NCBI RefSeq assembly: GCF_000383415.1
Contig: NZ_KB911256.1
Coordinates: 434,001 to 498,000, forward strand
Length of the DNA stretch: 64,000 nucleotides
Reading direction: 5' to 3'
Source of the DNA: Hyphomicrobium zavarzinii ATCC 27496
Lineage (GTDB): Bacteria; Pseudomonadota; Alphaproteobacteria; Rhizobiales; Hyphomicrobiaceae
Part shown: piece after piece, positions 1 to 9,011 of the stretch
Numbering within the stretch: position 1 is the first letter of the stretch
Layout of the letters: each line of letters starts with the position of its first letter
The notes under the pieces: model-generated
Told to the model about the DNA's origin: nothing
Database searches by the model: none
What the model saw: only the letters and a program-made list of their open reading frames with translations
Translations under genes and position numbers: made by a program

Positions 1-411
1 CGCCGCCTCGATGGCGTTGGCGCGCATCCGCTCGAGATTGACGCGCTCGGCCACCGTATGGCGCGTGAGCACCGGCACCAGCCGCGCTACGCCCATCTCG
101 GCTGCCTTCTGCACCATGTAGTCGAGCCGGGCGCGCTTGAGGGGGGCGAACAGGTAGTGGAGATCCGGCCCGCCTTCCTGCGCCCGCGTGAGGGTCTGCG
201 CTTCGAGCGCCGCGCCTCGCTTGCCTGCTTCCGAGAGGCGCGCCCGCCATTCGCCGTCGCGGCCGTTGAAGATGAGGATCTCGTCGCCCTCTCCGAGCCG
301 CAGCACGCTCCTGAGGTAGCTCGCCTGCTCGGGCGTGCACGGGATGCGCGCGCCCTCCCCGAGGGGATGATCGACAAAAAGCCGCTGAGAGGTGAAGTCA
401 TGGACCGCCAT
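1..411 (-). CDS. rsmE: 16S rRNA (uracil-1498-N3)-methyltransferase, N-terminal part
   Basis: The reverse strand encodes 137 codons that run off the left edge, so the C-terminal catalytic SPOUT half is missing from view. The visible protein begins MAVHDFTSQRLFVDHPL and continues with a PUA-like RNA-binding region (LRLGEGDEILIFNGRDGEW) and the segment RARLDYMVQKAAEMGV. This order is typical of RsmE, which methylates N3 of U1498 in 16S rRNA using SAM. The ATG at 411 was chosen because it gives the usual RsmE N-terminus and has GGA about 9 bases upstream. It is divergent from the ankyrin gene. The family assignment is strong; activity cannot be judged from the half that is seen. Confidence 0.88.
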   Translation of the reverse strand, partial: MAVHDFTSQRLFVDHPLGEGARIPCTPEQASYLRSVLRLGEGDEILIFNGRDGEWRARLSEAGKRGAALEAQTLTRAQEGGPDLHYLFAPLKRARLDYMVQKAAEMGVARLVPVLTRHTVAERVNLERMRANAIEAA

Positions 412-636
412 GGCGTTTCCATATCCGATGCGGCCCGCCGATCCAACACCGTCCCCAAACGCTGGCCCTGGCGCTCCGTTGACCTGGAACGGTCTCTCCC
501 CTAGCATCCGCCGCGCGGTTGCAAGCCGCATCCGGACCCGCGGGAAGGGCAGAGCCCACTTGCTTTCGCACGCAGATTTTCAACCTTTGTGCAGCCGGAT
601 TTGCGGGTCGTCGGCGCTCCATGCACGGAGGTTTCC

Positions 637-2307
637 ATGAAGCGGCTGCCCGACCGGCCGAATATCGGCCATTTGAAGAAACAGGCCAAGGACCTGCTGG
701 CCCTCTACAGAGAGGGCGACGCGTCCGCGTTCGCGCGTTTCCGCGCAGCCTTGCCCATCGCCGCCAACGCCGATAACCGGACCATCGCCTCTCTCGATCT
801 GCGCTTGCATGACGCCCAATCGTGCGTCGCGCGGGAGCATGGCTTCGCATCATGGGCGGAGCTGAAGAGCTTCGTTGCCGCGCGCGAGGCGCAGTCGTCC
901 GATCCGGCCGCGACGGCGCTAACCCTCATGCGCCTCATTTATGCAGGCGACATTGCGGGCGGCATGAACCGCGCCCGGCCCGCGGTCGCCGCGAGGCTCC
1001 TGGAAGCTAGCCCCGAGATCGCGGGCAAAGACCCATACCTCGCCTGCGCGGTTGGTGACGTCGCCGCCCTGCGCGAGGAGTTGCGGCGTGACGCTGCCTG
1101 GAAAGATCGCCCGGGCGGGGCGCTGGGTCTTCCCCCGCTCGTCGCGGTCACGCATTCGAGCCTGCTGCGCCTGCCTGCCTATCGCGAGCGTCTCATGGCG
1201 GCGGCGCGTCTCCTGCTCGATGCGGGCGCCGATCCTGGCCAGAGCGTGCAAAGCCGCTGGGCGGCCTCCCCGAAAGCGCCGTCGAAAGAGTATCCGCTGT
1301 CTGCACTTTACGGTGCGGCGGGCCAGAACCGCGACCCCGAGCTGACGCAGCTTCTGCTGGAGCGGGGCGCGAACCCGAACGATGGCGAGTCGCTTTATCA
1401 CGCGCTCGAAAGCCCGGCCTGCACGCGCCTTCTGTTGAAGGCGGGAGCGCGCGTCACCGGCACCAACGCGCTCTATCGCGCCCTCGATCTCGACGATGCC
1501 GAGCCGCTGCGCCTGCTGCTCGCGCACGGAGGCGATCCTAACGAGCGCCCGCCCGGCGCGCCCACATCGGCGTGGGGCTCGCCCCTGCTATGGGCCATCA
1601 GGCGGCGAAGGTCCGCGGAGCATGTGCGTGCCCTGCTGGCCGCGGGCGCAGATCCGTCAGCCAGGACGCCCGAGGGAAACAGCGCCTACGTGCTGGCCCT
1701 CAAGTTCGGGCTTCCGCATGTCGCCGAGCTGGTGCGCGAGGCAGGCGGCAGCGTGAGCGGGCTCTCCGAGCAGGAGGAGTTCGTGGCCGCCTGCACGAGA
1801 GGTGACGAGCCTGCCGCACGCCGCCTCCTGGCTGAGCGGCCGGGCAGCCTTGCGGCGCTCTCCGCGTCGGAGCTTCGGCTCCTGCCGGAGCTGGCGGCGC
1901 AAGATGCGGGCGAGACCGTGCGCCTCATGGTGCGGCTGGGATGGCCGGTCGCCACACGTGGCGGCGACTGGGACGCCTCGGCGTTGAACCACGCCGTCTT
2001 CCGGGGCGATTCCCGCCTTGCACGCTTCCTCCTCGATCATGGGGCGAGCTGGAGGGAGCAGCACGGGTTTGGCGACAACGTCTGCGGCACGCTGTCGTGG
2101 GCCTCGTGCAACGAGCCTGTCGAGGGCGGAGACTGGCCCGGCTGCGCCGAGGCCCTCGTGGCGCACGGTCTGCCGGCGGCCCATCCTGGCCCCCAAGGCT
2201 CCGGCGTCGTTGTCATGGAGGGCACGAGCAGGCGCTTTTCGGAGGATGTGGCCGATGTTCTCCTTGCGGCAGTGCCGCAAGTTGCCCCGGAGGGCGGCGG
2301 CGGCTAA
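637..2307 (+). CDS. Ankyrin-repeat protein
   Basis: This is a 556-residue protein with a helical N-terminal segment (KRLPDRPNIGHLKKQAKDLL) that I recall from bacterial ankyrin proteins. It is followed by many ankyrin-type repeats, visible as LLLDAGADP, LLLERGANPN, LLLKAGARV, LLLAHGGDPN, LLAAGADPS and FLLDHGASW. There is no signal peptide or membrane span, so it is probably cytoplasmic. Ankyrin repeats bind proteins; no partner can be inferred. The ATG at 637 was preferred over an in-frame start at 589 because GGAGG lies at 627-631, five bases upstream. The gene stands alone, ending just before ubiA. Function is unknown. Confidence 0.85.
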   Translation: MKRLPDRPNIGHLKKQAKDLLALYREGDASAFARFRAALPIAANADNRTIASLDLRLHDAQSCVAREHGFASWAELKSFVAAREAQSSDPAATALTLMRLIYAGDIAGGMNRARPAVAARLLEASPEIAGKDPYLACAVGDVAALREELRRDAAWKDRPGGALGLPPLVAVTHSSLLRLPAYRERLMAAARLLLDAGADPGQSVQSRWAASPKAPSKEYPLSALYGAAGQNRDPELTQLLLERGANPNDGESLYHALESPACTRLLLKAGARVTGTNALYRALDLDDAEPLRLLLAHGGDPNERPPGAPTSAWGSPLLWAIRRRRSAEHVRALLAAGADPSARTPEGNSAYVLALKFGLPHVAELVREAGGSVSGLSEQEEFVAACTRGDEPAARRLLAERPGSLAALSASELRLLPELAAQDAGETVRLMVRLGWPVATRGGDWDASALNHAVFRGDSRLARFLLDHGASWREQHGFGDNVCGTLSWASCNEPVEGGDWPGCAEALVAHGLPAAHPGPQGSGVVVMEGTSRRFSEDVADVLLAAVPQVAPEGGGG

Positions 2308-2359
2308 TTTCCCCCGCGCAACGGATGGCTCGGAAATGGCAGACGAGGATCAATCGAAA

Positions 2360-3346
2360 ATGACGGCGCAGGCGGCGACCCCCGATGCCGAGCCCCCGAT
2401 CGACGGAGACACGGCGGCTGTTGCGGATGCCGCCGAAGGCAACTGGGTGGACCGCTTCGCGCCCGCCCCTTTGCGCCCGTATCTGCGGCTCGCGCGCATG
2501 GACCGTCCTATCGGCACGTGGCTGCTGCTGTTTCCGTGCTGGTGGTCGGTGGCCCTGGCCGAGGTCTCGATCGGCCACCCCTATCCGGACCCTTGGATGC
2601 TGGCCATGTTTGCCATCGGCGCGGTCGTCATGCGGGGAGCGGGCTGCGCATATAACGACTACGTGGATCGCGACTTCGACGCCCGCGTCCAGCGCACGGC
2701 GAGCCGGCCGATTCCCTCAGGCCAGATCACGCCGGAAGCCGCACTGCTTTTCACGTTCGCGCTCGCGCTCGTCGGCTTCTTCGTCCTCATCTGGTTCAAC
2801 CTGTTCACGATTGCGCTCGGTATCGCTTCGCTGGCGCTGGTTGCGATCTACCCCTTCATGAAGCGCTTCACCTATTGGCCGCAGGCGGTGCTCGGGCTCG
2901 CGTTCAATTGGGGCGCGCTGATGGGCTGGGCGGCCGTCAAGGGCTCGCTCGCTCTCCCGGCCATCCTGCTCTACATGGGCTCGGTCCTATGGACCATCGG
3001 CTACGACACGATCTACGCCCACCAGGACACCGAGGACGATCTGATGCTCGGCCTCAAGTCGACCGCCCTCTCGTTTGGAGAGGATACGCCGTTCTGGGTC
3101 GGCAGCTTCTATGTGGGCGCGCTGCTGCTGTGGATCGCCGCCGGCTTCCTCGCGGGCACGCATCTGATGTTCTTCTTCGGCGTCGCCCTCGTCGGCCTGC
3201 AGATGGCTTGGCAGGTCTCGACCTTGGACATTTCGGATGCCAAGAACTGCCTGCGCCGTTTCCGCGCCAATCGCGATGTTGGCGCCGCGATCTTCCTCGC
3301 CCTGGTGACCGACACGTTGCTGTCGTGGTGGGCCGGGCTGAGCTGA
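2360..3346 (+). CDS. ubiA: 4-hydroxybenzoate polyprenyltransferase
   Basis: UbiA attaches the polyprenyl tail to 4-hydroxybenzoate in the membrane, the first committed step of ubiquinone synthesis. The protein has the two Asp-rich motifs that bind the Mg-diphosphate: NDYVDRDFD and the second, YDTIYAHQDTEDD. About eight hydrophobic helices surround them. The start at 2360 (328 aa) has GAGGA about 10 bases upstream. A start at 2336 is also possible and would add eight residues with a poorer ribosome site. Either start leaves an N-terminal tail of around 50 residues before LRPYLRLARMDRP. It sits downstream of the ankyrin gene and convergent with trcR. It supplies the quinone used by the complex I encoded further along. 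Confidence 0.93.
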   Translation: MTAQAATPDAEPPIDGDTAAVADAAEGNWVDRFAPAPLRPYLRLARMDRPIGTWLLLFPCWWSVALAEVSIGHPYPDPWMLAMFAIGAVVMRGAGCAYNDYVDRDFDARVQRTASRPIPSGQITPEAALLFTFALALVGFFVLIWFNLFTIALGIASLALVAIYPFMKRFTYWPQAVLGLAFNWGALMGWAAVKGSLALPAILLYMGSVLWTIGYDTIYAHQDTEDDLMLGLKSTALSFGEDTPFWVGSFYVGALLLWIAAGFLAGTHLMFFFGVALVGLQMAWQVSTLDISDAKNCLRRFRANRDVGAAIFLALVTDTLLSWWAGLS

Positions 3347-3375
3347 GCTGGACCAATCACTTTACCGAAAACAAA

Positions 3376-3407
3376 AGCGCGACCGGTTGACTGCAACCGG
3401 CCGCGCT
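3376..3407 (-). terminator. Terminator of trcR
   Basis: AGCGCGACCGGTTG pairs with CAACCGGCCGCGCT around a 4-base loop, with one A-C mismatch. Read on the reverse strand the stem is followed by TTTTGTTTT, a good U-tract for the gene ending at 3457. It also separates trcR from the convergent ubiA. Confidence 0.75.
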
Positions 3408-3456
3408 CGAGTACGTGGAATTAGAAGGCCAAGCGGTGCTGGCGCTGCAGACGAGT

Positions 3457-4233
3457 TCAGTCGTCCTCGCCTTCGTCCTTGCCCTCGCTGCCCGACGAAA
3501 GCTCCTTGAGCTTGGCGAACACGCGGGCCTCTTCCTCGGCGGGCGTTTCCTCGCGCTCTTCCGAAGTCTCCTTCGGCTGCACGATCTCGGCCGTTGGGCG
3601 GAAGCCCTCCTCGCCTTCTGCGGTGGCGGTCGTCTCTTCCGTCGGCAGCAGAGTGCCGGCGCGGATCGCCTCGCGGTGTGCTTCGCGCTGCTCGCGCTCC
3701 ATGCGGCGCGCCGCCTTCTTCACTTCGTTATCGAGGTCGGTCTGAGAGCAGAGGCCGAGCGTAACAGGATCCTGCGGCACGAGGTTCGCGGAGTTCCAGT
3801 GCGTGCGATCCTTGATCTGGGCGATGGTCGGCTTCGTGGTGCCGACGAGACGCATGATCTGGCTCGTCTTCAGCTCCGGATGATTGCGCAGCAGCCAGAG
3901 CACGGCGTTCGGCCTGTCGTGACGGCGCGAGACCGGCGTGTAGCGGGGGCCGCGCTTGGAGACCGCCGTCTCGGGCATCACCACCTTGGGCTCGGCGATG
4001 TGGAGCTGGCGGCTCGGATCCTTCTCGGCCGCCTCGATCTCGTCGCGGGTGAGCTGGTTCGAGGTGACGGGGTCGAGGCCCTTGATACCCTGCGCCACGT
4101 CGCCATCGGCGATGCCCTTGACCTCGAGCACATGCAAGCCGCAGAACACGGCGATCTGCTCGAACGAGAGCGAGGTATTTTCCACCAGCCAAACGGCTGT
4201 GGCCTTCGGCATCAGGGGTTTACGATCGCTCAT
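3457..4233 (-). CDS. trcR: Cell-cycle transcriptional regulator TrcR (DUF1013)
   Basis: This 258-residue protein matches the alphaproteobacterial DUF1013 family, whose Caulobacter member TrcR takes part in cell-cycle transcription control. The first two thirds contain two helix-turn-helix-like segments: KATAVWLVENTSLSFEQIA near residues 10-28, and LKTSQIMRLVGTTKPTIAQI in the middle. The C-terminal third is an acidic, Glu-rich, probably disordered tail. The start at 4233 (MSDRKPLMPK) was chosen over an upstream in-frame start because GGAGAG precedes it and it is the family N-terminus. It is divergent from the MaoC gene and is followed by a strong terminator. Role in this organism is inferred from the family. 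Confidence 0.88.
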   Translation of the reverse strand: MSDRKPLMPKATAVWLVENTSLSFEQIAVFCGLHVLEVKGIADGDVAQGIKGLDPVTSNQLTRDEIEAAEKDPSRQLHIAEPKVVMPETAVSKRGPRYTPVSRRHDRPNAVLWLLRNHPELKTSQIMRLVGTTKPTIAQIKDRTHWNSANLVPQDPVTLGLCSQTDLDNEVKKAARRMEREQREAHREAIRAGTLLPTEETTATAEGEEGFRPTAEIVQPKETSEEREETPAEEEARVFAKLKELSSGSEGKDEGEDD

Positions 4234-4307
4234 AGCGGCTCTCTCCGGGCTTTCGCGGCGACAGGCTGCGAAGGCCAATAGTGGGATTAGGAATTTGGGG
4301 ATTACGC

Positions 4308-4337
4308 CTTATAGCGCGATCCCTCCGTCGGCTGCAA
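4308..4337 (-). promoter_or_regulatory. Possible trcR promoter
   Basis: On the reverse strand TTGCAG (4337-4332) and TATAAG (4313-4308) are 18 bases apart, which would give a leader of roughly 70 bases before the trcR start. The match to sigma-70 consensus is partial and untested. Confidence 0.35.
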
Positions 4338-4449
4338 CACCTGCGTGTCTGCTTTTTACGCACCGGGGCCCGCAGTTCCGCGAGTTGCACACGGACCGCC
4401 TGCCCGGTAGACAAAGGCCGGAACCGAGGTCAGCGGCAGGAATGAGCAC

Positions 4450-4881
4450 ATGACGGTTAACAACATCACGTATTTCGAGGACCTTGCGGTTGGCCAGGAA
4501 GCATCTGTGACCAACACGGTGACCGATGCGGACATCACGGCGTTCGCCGACATCTCGGGCGATCGCAATCCGGTTCATCTCGATGCGGCCTATGCAGCGA
4601 CGACCCTTTTCAAGGAGCGCATCGCGCACGGCATGCTGTCGGCGGCTTACATCTCTGCCGTGTTCGGCATGAAGCTCCCGGGCCCTGGAGCAATTTACAT
4701 CTCCCAGACGCTGGCCTTCAAGGCACCCGTCAAGATCGGCGATACGGTGGTGACCACTGTTAAGCTCGTCGAGCTCATTCCGGAAAAGAAGCGCGCGCGC
4801 TTCGAGACGGTGTGCGCCGTGAACGGCAAGGCCGTCCTCACCGGCGAAGCCCAGCTCATGGTTCCGAGCCGCCCTGCGTGA
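4450..4881 (+). CDS. MaoC-family (R)-specific enoyl-CoA hydratase
   Basis: This is a 143-residue single hot-dog domain with the hydratase-2 motif ISGDRNPVHLD near residues 35-45. The catalytic pair is Asp38 and His43. Such enzymes hydrate 2-enoyl-CoA to (R)-3-hydroxyacyl-CoA, often feeding polyhydroxyalkanoate synthesis (PhaJ type). Length and motif both match PhaJ-like proteins. The ATG at 4450 has AGGA a few bases upstream. It is followed 41 bases later by ribF on the same strand, so the two may share a transcript. The substrate cannot be read from sequence, and a different small MaoC role is possible. Confidence 0.85.
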   Translation: MTVNNITYFEDLAVGQEASVTNTVTDADITAFADISGDRNPVHLDAAYAATTLFKERIAHGMLSAAYISAVFGMKLPGPGAIYISQTLAFKAPVKIGDTVVTTVKLVELIPEKKRARFETVCAVNGKAVLTGEAQLMVPSRPA

Positions 4882-4922
4882 TGCGCGGGCGGAGAAGCTC
4901 GCCGCGCACGAGAGAACACGAC

Positions 4923-5870
4923 ATGCTCATAGTCAACGGCTCCAGCTCCGTGCCGCCCGAAGCCAAGGGCGCCGTGCTGGCGCTTGGCAATTTCGACGGC
5001 GTGCATCGGGGCCACCAGGTCCTGATCTCGCGAGCCAAGGAGGAGGCGCGCCGCATCGGCCGCCCTGCTGGCGTGCTTCTCTTCGAGCCCCACCCGCGCG
5101 AGTTCTTCGCGCCGGACGAGCAGCATTTCCACCTCACGCCCCATGAGGAGAAGCTCGCCGTACTCGATGAGCTCGGCCTCGATCTCGCGGTCGTCCTTCC
5201 CTTCGATGCCACGCTCGCGGGGCTCGATGCAGGCCGCTTCATCGAGGACATTCTGGTCGGAGCGCTCTTCGTCTCGCACGTGGTGGTCGGCTACCATTTC
5301 TTCTTCGGCCGCAACCGCACGGGCTCGGCCGAGACGCTGCGCGAAGCCGGAAAAGCGCATGGTTTTGCAGTGACTGTGGTCGAGCCGGTTGCCGAGCGCG
5401 GCGAGCCGTTCTCCTCGACGGCCATCCGCCTTCTGCTCGCCGAAGGAGACGTTCGCGGCGCGGCCCACGCGCTGGGGCGTCAGTGGCGGGTGAGGGGCCC
5501 CGTGATCGGCGGGGCTCAGCGGGGCACGGGGCTAGGGTTTCCGACGGCGAATGTCGCCATGCCCAAGGGAACCGGGCTGGGGCATGGCATTTTCGCCGTC
5601 CGCGTGAAGCTCGACGGCAAGGAGCTCGAAGGCGCCGCCTATCTCGGCACGCGGCCGACGTTCGATGACGGCAAGCCGGTGCTCGAGGTGTTCCTTTTCG
5701 ATTTCGACGAGAAGATCTACGGCCACGAGATCGAGGTGAGCTTCGTGGAGAAGGTCCGCAGCGACCGCAAGTTCGCGACCTCGGAGGAGCTGGTGCGCCA
5801 GATGGAGGCCGATTGTGCCAAGGCGCGCCAGATCCTCGCCGCCGAGCCGCAGGCCCCGAGCAGGGGCTAG
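4923..5870 (+). CDS. ribF: Bifunctional riboflavin kinase / FAD synthetase
   Basis: RibF phosphorylates riboflavin to FMN and adenylylates FMN to FAD. The 315-residue protein has the usual two-domain order. First comes an N-terminal nucleotidyltransferase with LGNFDGVHRGH at residues 21-31 and FFFGRNRTG. A C-terminal riboflavin-kinase domain follows with GLGFPTANV, GTRPTFDDG and the acidic VLEVFLFDF strand. The start at 4923 is 41 bases after the MaoC stop. The product supplies FMN and FAD to NuoF and other flavoenzymes. Its 3' end overlaps the opposite-strand gene at 5867 by 4 bases. Identification is secure. Confidence 0.95.
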   Translation: MLIVNGSSSVPPEAKGAVLALGNFDGVHRGHQVLISRAKEEARRIGRPAGVLLFEPHPREFFAPDEQHFHLTPHEEKLAVLDELGLDLAVVLPFDATLAGLDAGRFIEDILVGALFVSHVVVGYHFFFGRNRTGSAETLREAGKAHGFAVTVVEPVAERGEPFSSTAIRLLLAEGDVRGAAHALGRQWRVRGPVIGGAQRGTGLGFPTANVAMPKGTGLGHGIFAVRVKLDGKELEGAAYLGTRPTFDDGKPVLEVFLFDFDEKIYGHEIEVSFVEKVRSDRKFATSEELVRQMEADCAKARQILAAEPQAPSRG

Positions 5871-6193
5871 AAGACGGTGATGCTGGGCGGTCCGGGCTCG
5901 CCCGGCTTCCGCCCTTCCTTGCCGAGCTTCATGATCTGGCGCGTCCCATCCGGCAGCGCGAGCGTCACGTACTCGCACTTGCGATCGAGAGCCAGAATTT
6001 CGCGCAGGATGCGCTGGCCGGCGTCCCCTCCCTTGTCGATGAGCTCGGCGTCCATCGGTCCTGCGTGATAGGTGCAGGCCTCCGATCCGCCGGCGATCTT
6101 CTTGTTCGGAACGGTCTCGCCATCGAGCGTGAATGCCGCCACGACGATCGCAGCGACGATGATGCCACCGGCGAGGAGCGCCTCGTTTTTCAT
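5867..6193 (-). CDS. Small membrane-anchored hypothetical protein
   Basis: This 108-residue protein has one N-terminal hydrophobic helix (LLAGGIIVAAIVVAAF, about residues 6-21). A soluble, probably periplasmic part follows with two Cys (EACTYH and DRKCEYV) that could form a disulfide. The C-terminus is rich in Gly and Pro. I do not recognise the family. GGGAGGT precedes the start. It ends tail to tail inside the last codons of ribF and is divergent from the next exported protein. The coding call rests on the plausible start, the clear hydrophobic anchor and the lack of a better frame. Confidence 0.7.
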   Translation of the reverse strand: MKNEALLAGGIIVAAIVVAAFTLDGETVPNKKIAGGSEACTYHAGPMDAELIDKGGDAGQRILREILALDRKCEYVTLALPDGTRQIMKLGKEGRKPGEPGPPSITVF

Positions 6194-6331
6194 CGCGGAC
6201 CTCCCTCTCGCGACCAGCCGCAGGGGCCGGGCTCGGCCCCCGGAGCGATTCGTTTACGTATTCCTCCCTATCATGGCGGGCTGGCGCGAAGCCTGCGGGC
6301 AGGCTTACGCGCATCTTGCGGATGGATGGTC

Positions 6332-6760
6332 ATGCAAGCCAAGGCGAGTTTGTTCCTGCGAACCCTGTGCGCGGCTGTGGCCTGCGTGGCCGCGGTGCTT
6401 CCGGCTGCGGGCGATACGCGTCCAGGCTGGGACCGTCCGGGCGTCCCGGACCGCCCAGGGCCTGATCGCCCGGCACCCGGCCGCCCGGACCACGATCGCC
6501 CAAACAGGCGCCCCGGCGTGATCATCGAGCCGAATATCTTCATTTCGCGCGACCGGCGTCCGGATGTCGATGCACCCCAATTCATCATGGCGGAGATCGA
6601 GGGTTGTGCCTCGCGCGGCGTTCGCCTTTTCGTCGACTGTCTGCGCCCGAACCACGGCTCGGTTATGATCCGGCGCCTCGAAGCCTGCGTACGTTCGGAA
6701 GCCATTCCGGACAATCCGCGCGAGGTCGAGGCCTGCCTTCCGCCTGCAAGCGTGCGCTGA
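6332..6760 (+). CDS. Secreted Pro/Arg/Asp-rich hypothetical protein
   Basis: The 142-residue product starts with a signal peptide (SLFLRTLCAAVACVAAVLPAAG, about residues 6-27). A low-complexity stretch of repeated RPG, DRP and PGRP units covers residues 30-60. The C-terminal part has four Cys (GCASRG, DCLRP, ACVRSE, ACLPP) likely to form disulfides outside the cytoplasm. The frame stays open far upstream, but that part is only antisense of the neighbouring gene. Starts at 6326 or 6332 fit the signal peptide, with GGATGG just ahead. No function is recognised. Confidence 0.65.
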   Translation: MQAKASLFLRTLCAAVACVAAVLPAAGDTRPGWDRPGVPDRPGPDRPAPGRPDHDRPNRRPGVIIEPNIFISRDRRPDVDAPQFIMAEIEGCASRGVRLFVDCLRPNHGSVMIRRLEACVRSEAIPDNPREVEACLPPASVR

Positions 6761-6885
6761 TCGGTCTGACGGTGCGATTCGGGAAGATCCCCGGCCGCCG
6801 CACCCCCCTTGTTTCGCCGCGCTTGGCTCGCCATAACTCGTGCCGAGTACCGAGCCTATCCTTCTGACTGCCAGAGGCCCCACAC

Positions 6886-8280
6886 ATGTCGACCCGCCAG
6901 GATGGGGCCCAGGATGGGGCCAAGAGCCCGCCCGTGCGATCCCGCGACGAACTCGTCGCCTGGATTGCGGCCGGCGAGAAGCCGAAGGACGACTGGCGCA
7001 TCGGCACCGAGCACGAGAAGTTTGTCTTCCAGACCGAAACGCTGCGCCCCGTGCCCTATGAGGGCAATCGCGGCATCCGCGCCCTCATGGAGCACATGAT
7101 GGCGCGCTACGACTGGGACCCGATCAAGGAAGGCGACAACATCATCGCCCTGAAGCGGCCCGATGGAGAGGCGGGCGGCACGATCAGCCTGGAGCCCGGC
7201 GGGCAATTCGAGCTGTCGGGCGCACCGCTTCGCACGCTTCACGAGACGGCCGATGAAACCCAGCAGCACCTGAACGAGGTGCTGGACGTGGGCGAGGACC
7301 TCGGCATCGGCTTTCTCGGCGTAGGCTTCTCGCCCAAGTGGACGCTGGCTGAGACGCCGCATATGCCCAAGCAGCGCTACGCCGTGATGACGCGCTATAT
7401 GCCGACGGTCGGCAAGCGCGGCCTCGACATGATGTATCGCACGGCCACCATCCAGGTGAACCTCGACTTCGGCAGCGAAGCCGACATGGTGAAGAAGCTG
7501 CGCGTCAGCCTCGCGCTGCAGCCGATCGCCACCGCGATTTTTGCGTCCTCCCCGTTCACCGAGGGCCGCCTCAACGGCATGAAGTCGCTGAGGAGCGAGG
7601 TCTGGCGTGAAACGGATCCGCGCCGCACCGGCATGTTGCCCTTCGTCTTCGAGGATGGAATGGGCTACGAGCGCTACGTTGAATACGCGCTCGATGTGCC
7701 GATGTACTTCGTCTACCGCGCCGGCCGTTACATCGATGTCGCGGGCGCCTCGTTCCGCGATTTCATGGAGGGCAGGCTCGCAGCGCTACCCGGTGAGCTG
7801 CCCACGCTCGACGACTGGTCCGATCACCTCACGACGCTGTTCCCCGAGGTCCGCATGAAGCGCTTCCTCGAGATGCGTGGCGCGGACGGCGGACGCTGGC
7901 CGCGCATCTGCGCGCTCTCCGCCTTCTGGGTCGGCCTGCTCTATGATGAGGCAGCGCTCGACGCGGCCTGGGACATGGTGAAGACCTGGACCGCCGAGGA
8001 GCGCAACGAGCTGCGAGCGGCCGTGCCCCGGCTGGCGCTCGCCGCGCCCTTCCGCGACACCAATGTGCAGGAGCTTGCCCGTACCGCGCTTCGCATTTCG
8101 CACATGGGCCTCAAGAACAGGCGCCAGATCAACGCAAAAAGCCAGGACGAAACCATCTATCTCGCGCCGCTCCAGCGCCTGGTCGCGGCGGGCCGCACGG
8201 TGGCCGACGAGCTGATCGAACGTTTCGAGGGCCCCTGGCACGGCAACATCGATCATATCTTCGAGGAATTTGCGTTCTAA
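6886..8280 (+). CDS. gshA: Glutamate-cysteine ligase
   Basis: GshA joins glutamate and cysteine by ATP hydrolysis in the first step of glutathione synthesis. The 464-residue protein belongs to the plant/alphaproteobacterial class of the GCS2 family. Visible landmarks are IGTEHEKFVF, ISLEPGGQFELSGAP (substrate-binding Glu and Gln), LGVGFSPKW, MMYRTATIQVNLDF and MKSLRSEVW. The length matches this class and differs from the unrelated gamma-proteobacterial GshA. Two adjacent repeats of the hexapeptide-like QDGAQDGA lie at the N-terminus. It is a single-gene unit; gshB is not in the window. Confidence 0.93.
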   Translation: MSTRQDGAQDGAKSPPVRSRDELVAWIAAGEKPKDDWRIGTEHEKFVFQTETLRPVPYEGNRGIRALMEHMMARYDWDPIKEGDNIIALKRPDGEAGGTISLEPGGQFELSGAPLRTLHETADETQQHLNEVLDVGEDLGIGFLGVGFSPKWTLAETPHMPKQRYAVMTRYMPTVGKRGLDMMYRTATIQVNLDFGSEADMVKKLRVSLALQPIATAIFASSPFTEGRLNGMKSLRSEVWRETDPRRTGMLPFVFEDGMGYERYVEYALDVPMYFVYRAGRYIDVAGASFRDFMEGRLAALPGELPTLDDWSDHLTTLFPEVRMKRFLEMRGADGGRWPRICALSAFWVGLLYDEAALDAAWDMVKTWTAEERNELRAAVPRLALAAPFRDTNVQELARTALRISHMGLKNRRQINAKSQDETIYLAPLQRLVAAGRTVADELIERFEGPWHGNIDHIFEEFAF

Positions 8281-8506
8281 TCCGCGGTCGTGGCCGCTTC
8301 TGCCGAGCCCGCTTATGAACAGGTGGGCGGCACTCCCGGCGCCCTTTCCACCATGTCTCGGCAACCTAAATGGAGCCCGTCACTTGACGTCCGGTTCAGG
8401 TGGCGTTCATCGTGCGGAGCGTAAACCATGTTCCTGCGCGAGGGGCGCGGAACGGGGCGGGCGCAGTCCAATGTGACAGAAGGTTTTCCAGCAGGGAGGT
8501 CGATTG

Positions 8507-8707
8507 ATGAGCCGTACTATTCGATATGCGATCGCCGCCCTGTGTCTGGGCGCGTTCTCGGCCCTTCTGCCATCCGTGACGGTCGCCAACGATTGCGCGA
8601 AGCGGTGCTATGCGCAGGAGAACTCCTGCCGCCGCGCCACCAAGGACAGCCCGAGCTGCGGCGCCGAGCTGACGCGCTGCCTCCAGTCCTGCCGCGCTCA
8701 GCGATAG
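8507..8707 (+). CDS. Small secreted Cys-rich protein
   Basis: A 66-residue product with a signal peptide (RYAIAALCLGAFSALLPSVTVA, about residues 6-27). The mature peptide of around 40 residues has six Cys in the pattern C-x3-C-x6-C-x9-C-x7-C-x3-C (DCAKRCYAQENSC and SCGAELTRCLQSC). This suggests a disulfide-stabilised helical hairpin in the periplasm. The ATG at 8507 was chosen because GGGAGG at 8494-8499 is well spaced; a TTG three bases earlier is also in frame. The family is not recognised. Confidence 0.7.
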   Translation: MSRTIRYAIAALCLGAFSALLPSVTVANDCAKRCYAQENSCRRATKDSPSCGAELTRCLQSCRAQR

Positions 8708-9011
8708 CGCGGCTATCGCTTCAATCACCGTCGCACGTTATTTCCTCCGCAGCCGGATGGTCTCCTGCGCGGACGCGTTGCGCTGCTTATGAGCTTTTAA
8801 TCTTTCCCTCCGTTCGAACCCCTCAATAGCTTCACCTGCGGCCATGGTCGCTCCCGGATCTCGTACGTCCGAAGCGTGATCATCGGTCCTGCGAAGGATT
8901 TGGGGGATTGAAGATCAGGCCCCAGGCATTCGCGGCATGGAGGGGGCGAGCAGGGCGGGGGCCGATGCCGTTCTCTCCAGGCTGGCATCGGTTCACAGTG
9001 AAGGAGAGATC
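8708..9011. other. Intergenic region without recognised gene
   Basis: This 304-base stretch lies between two small exported-protein genes. I see no RNA gene, repeat or convincing long frame in it. It presumably carries the promoter of the lysine-rich protein that follows, with its ribosome site AAGGAGAG at 9001-9008. Confidence 0.5.

Noticed and set aside
5813-6325. N-terminal extension of the Pro-rich secreted protein
   Set aside because: The extension runs antisense to the small membrane protein and hides the signal peptide, which begins at 6332.
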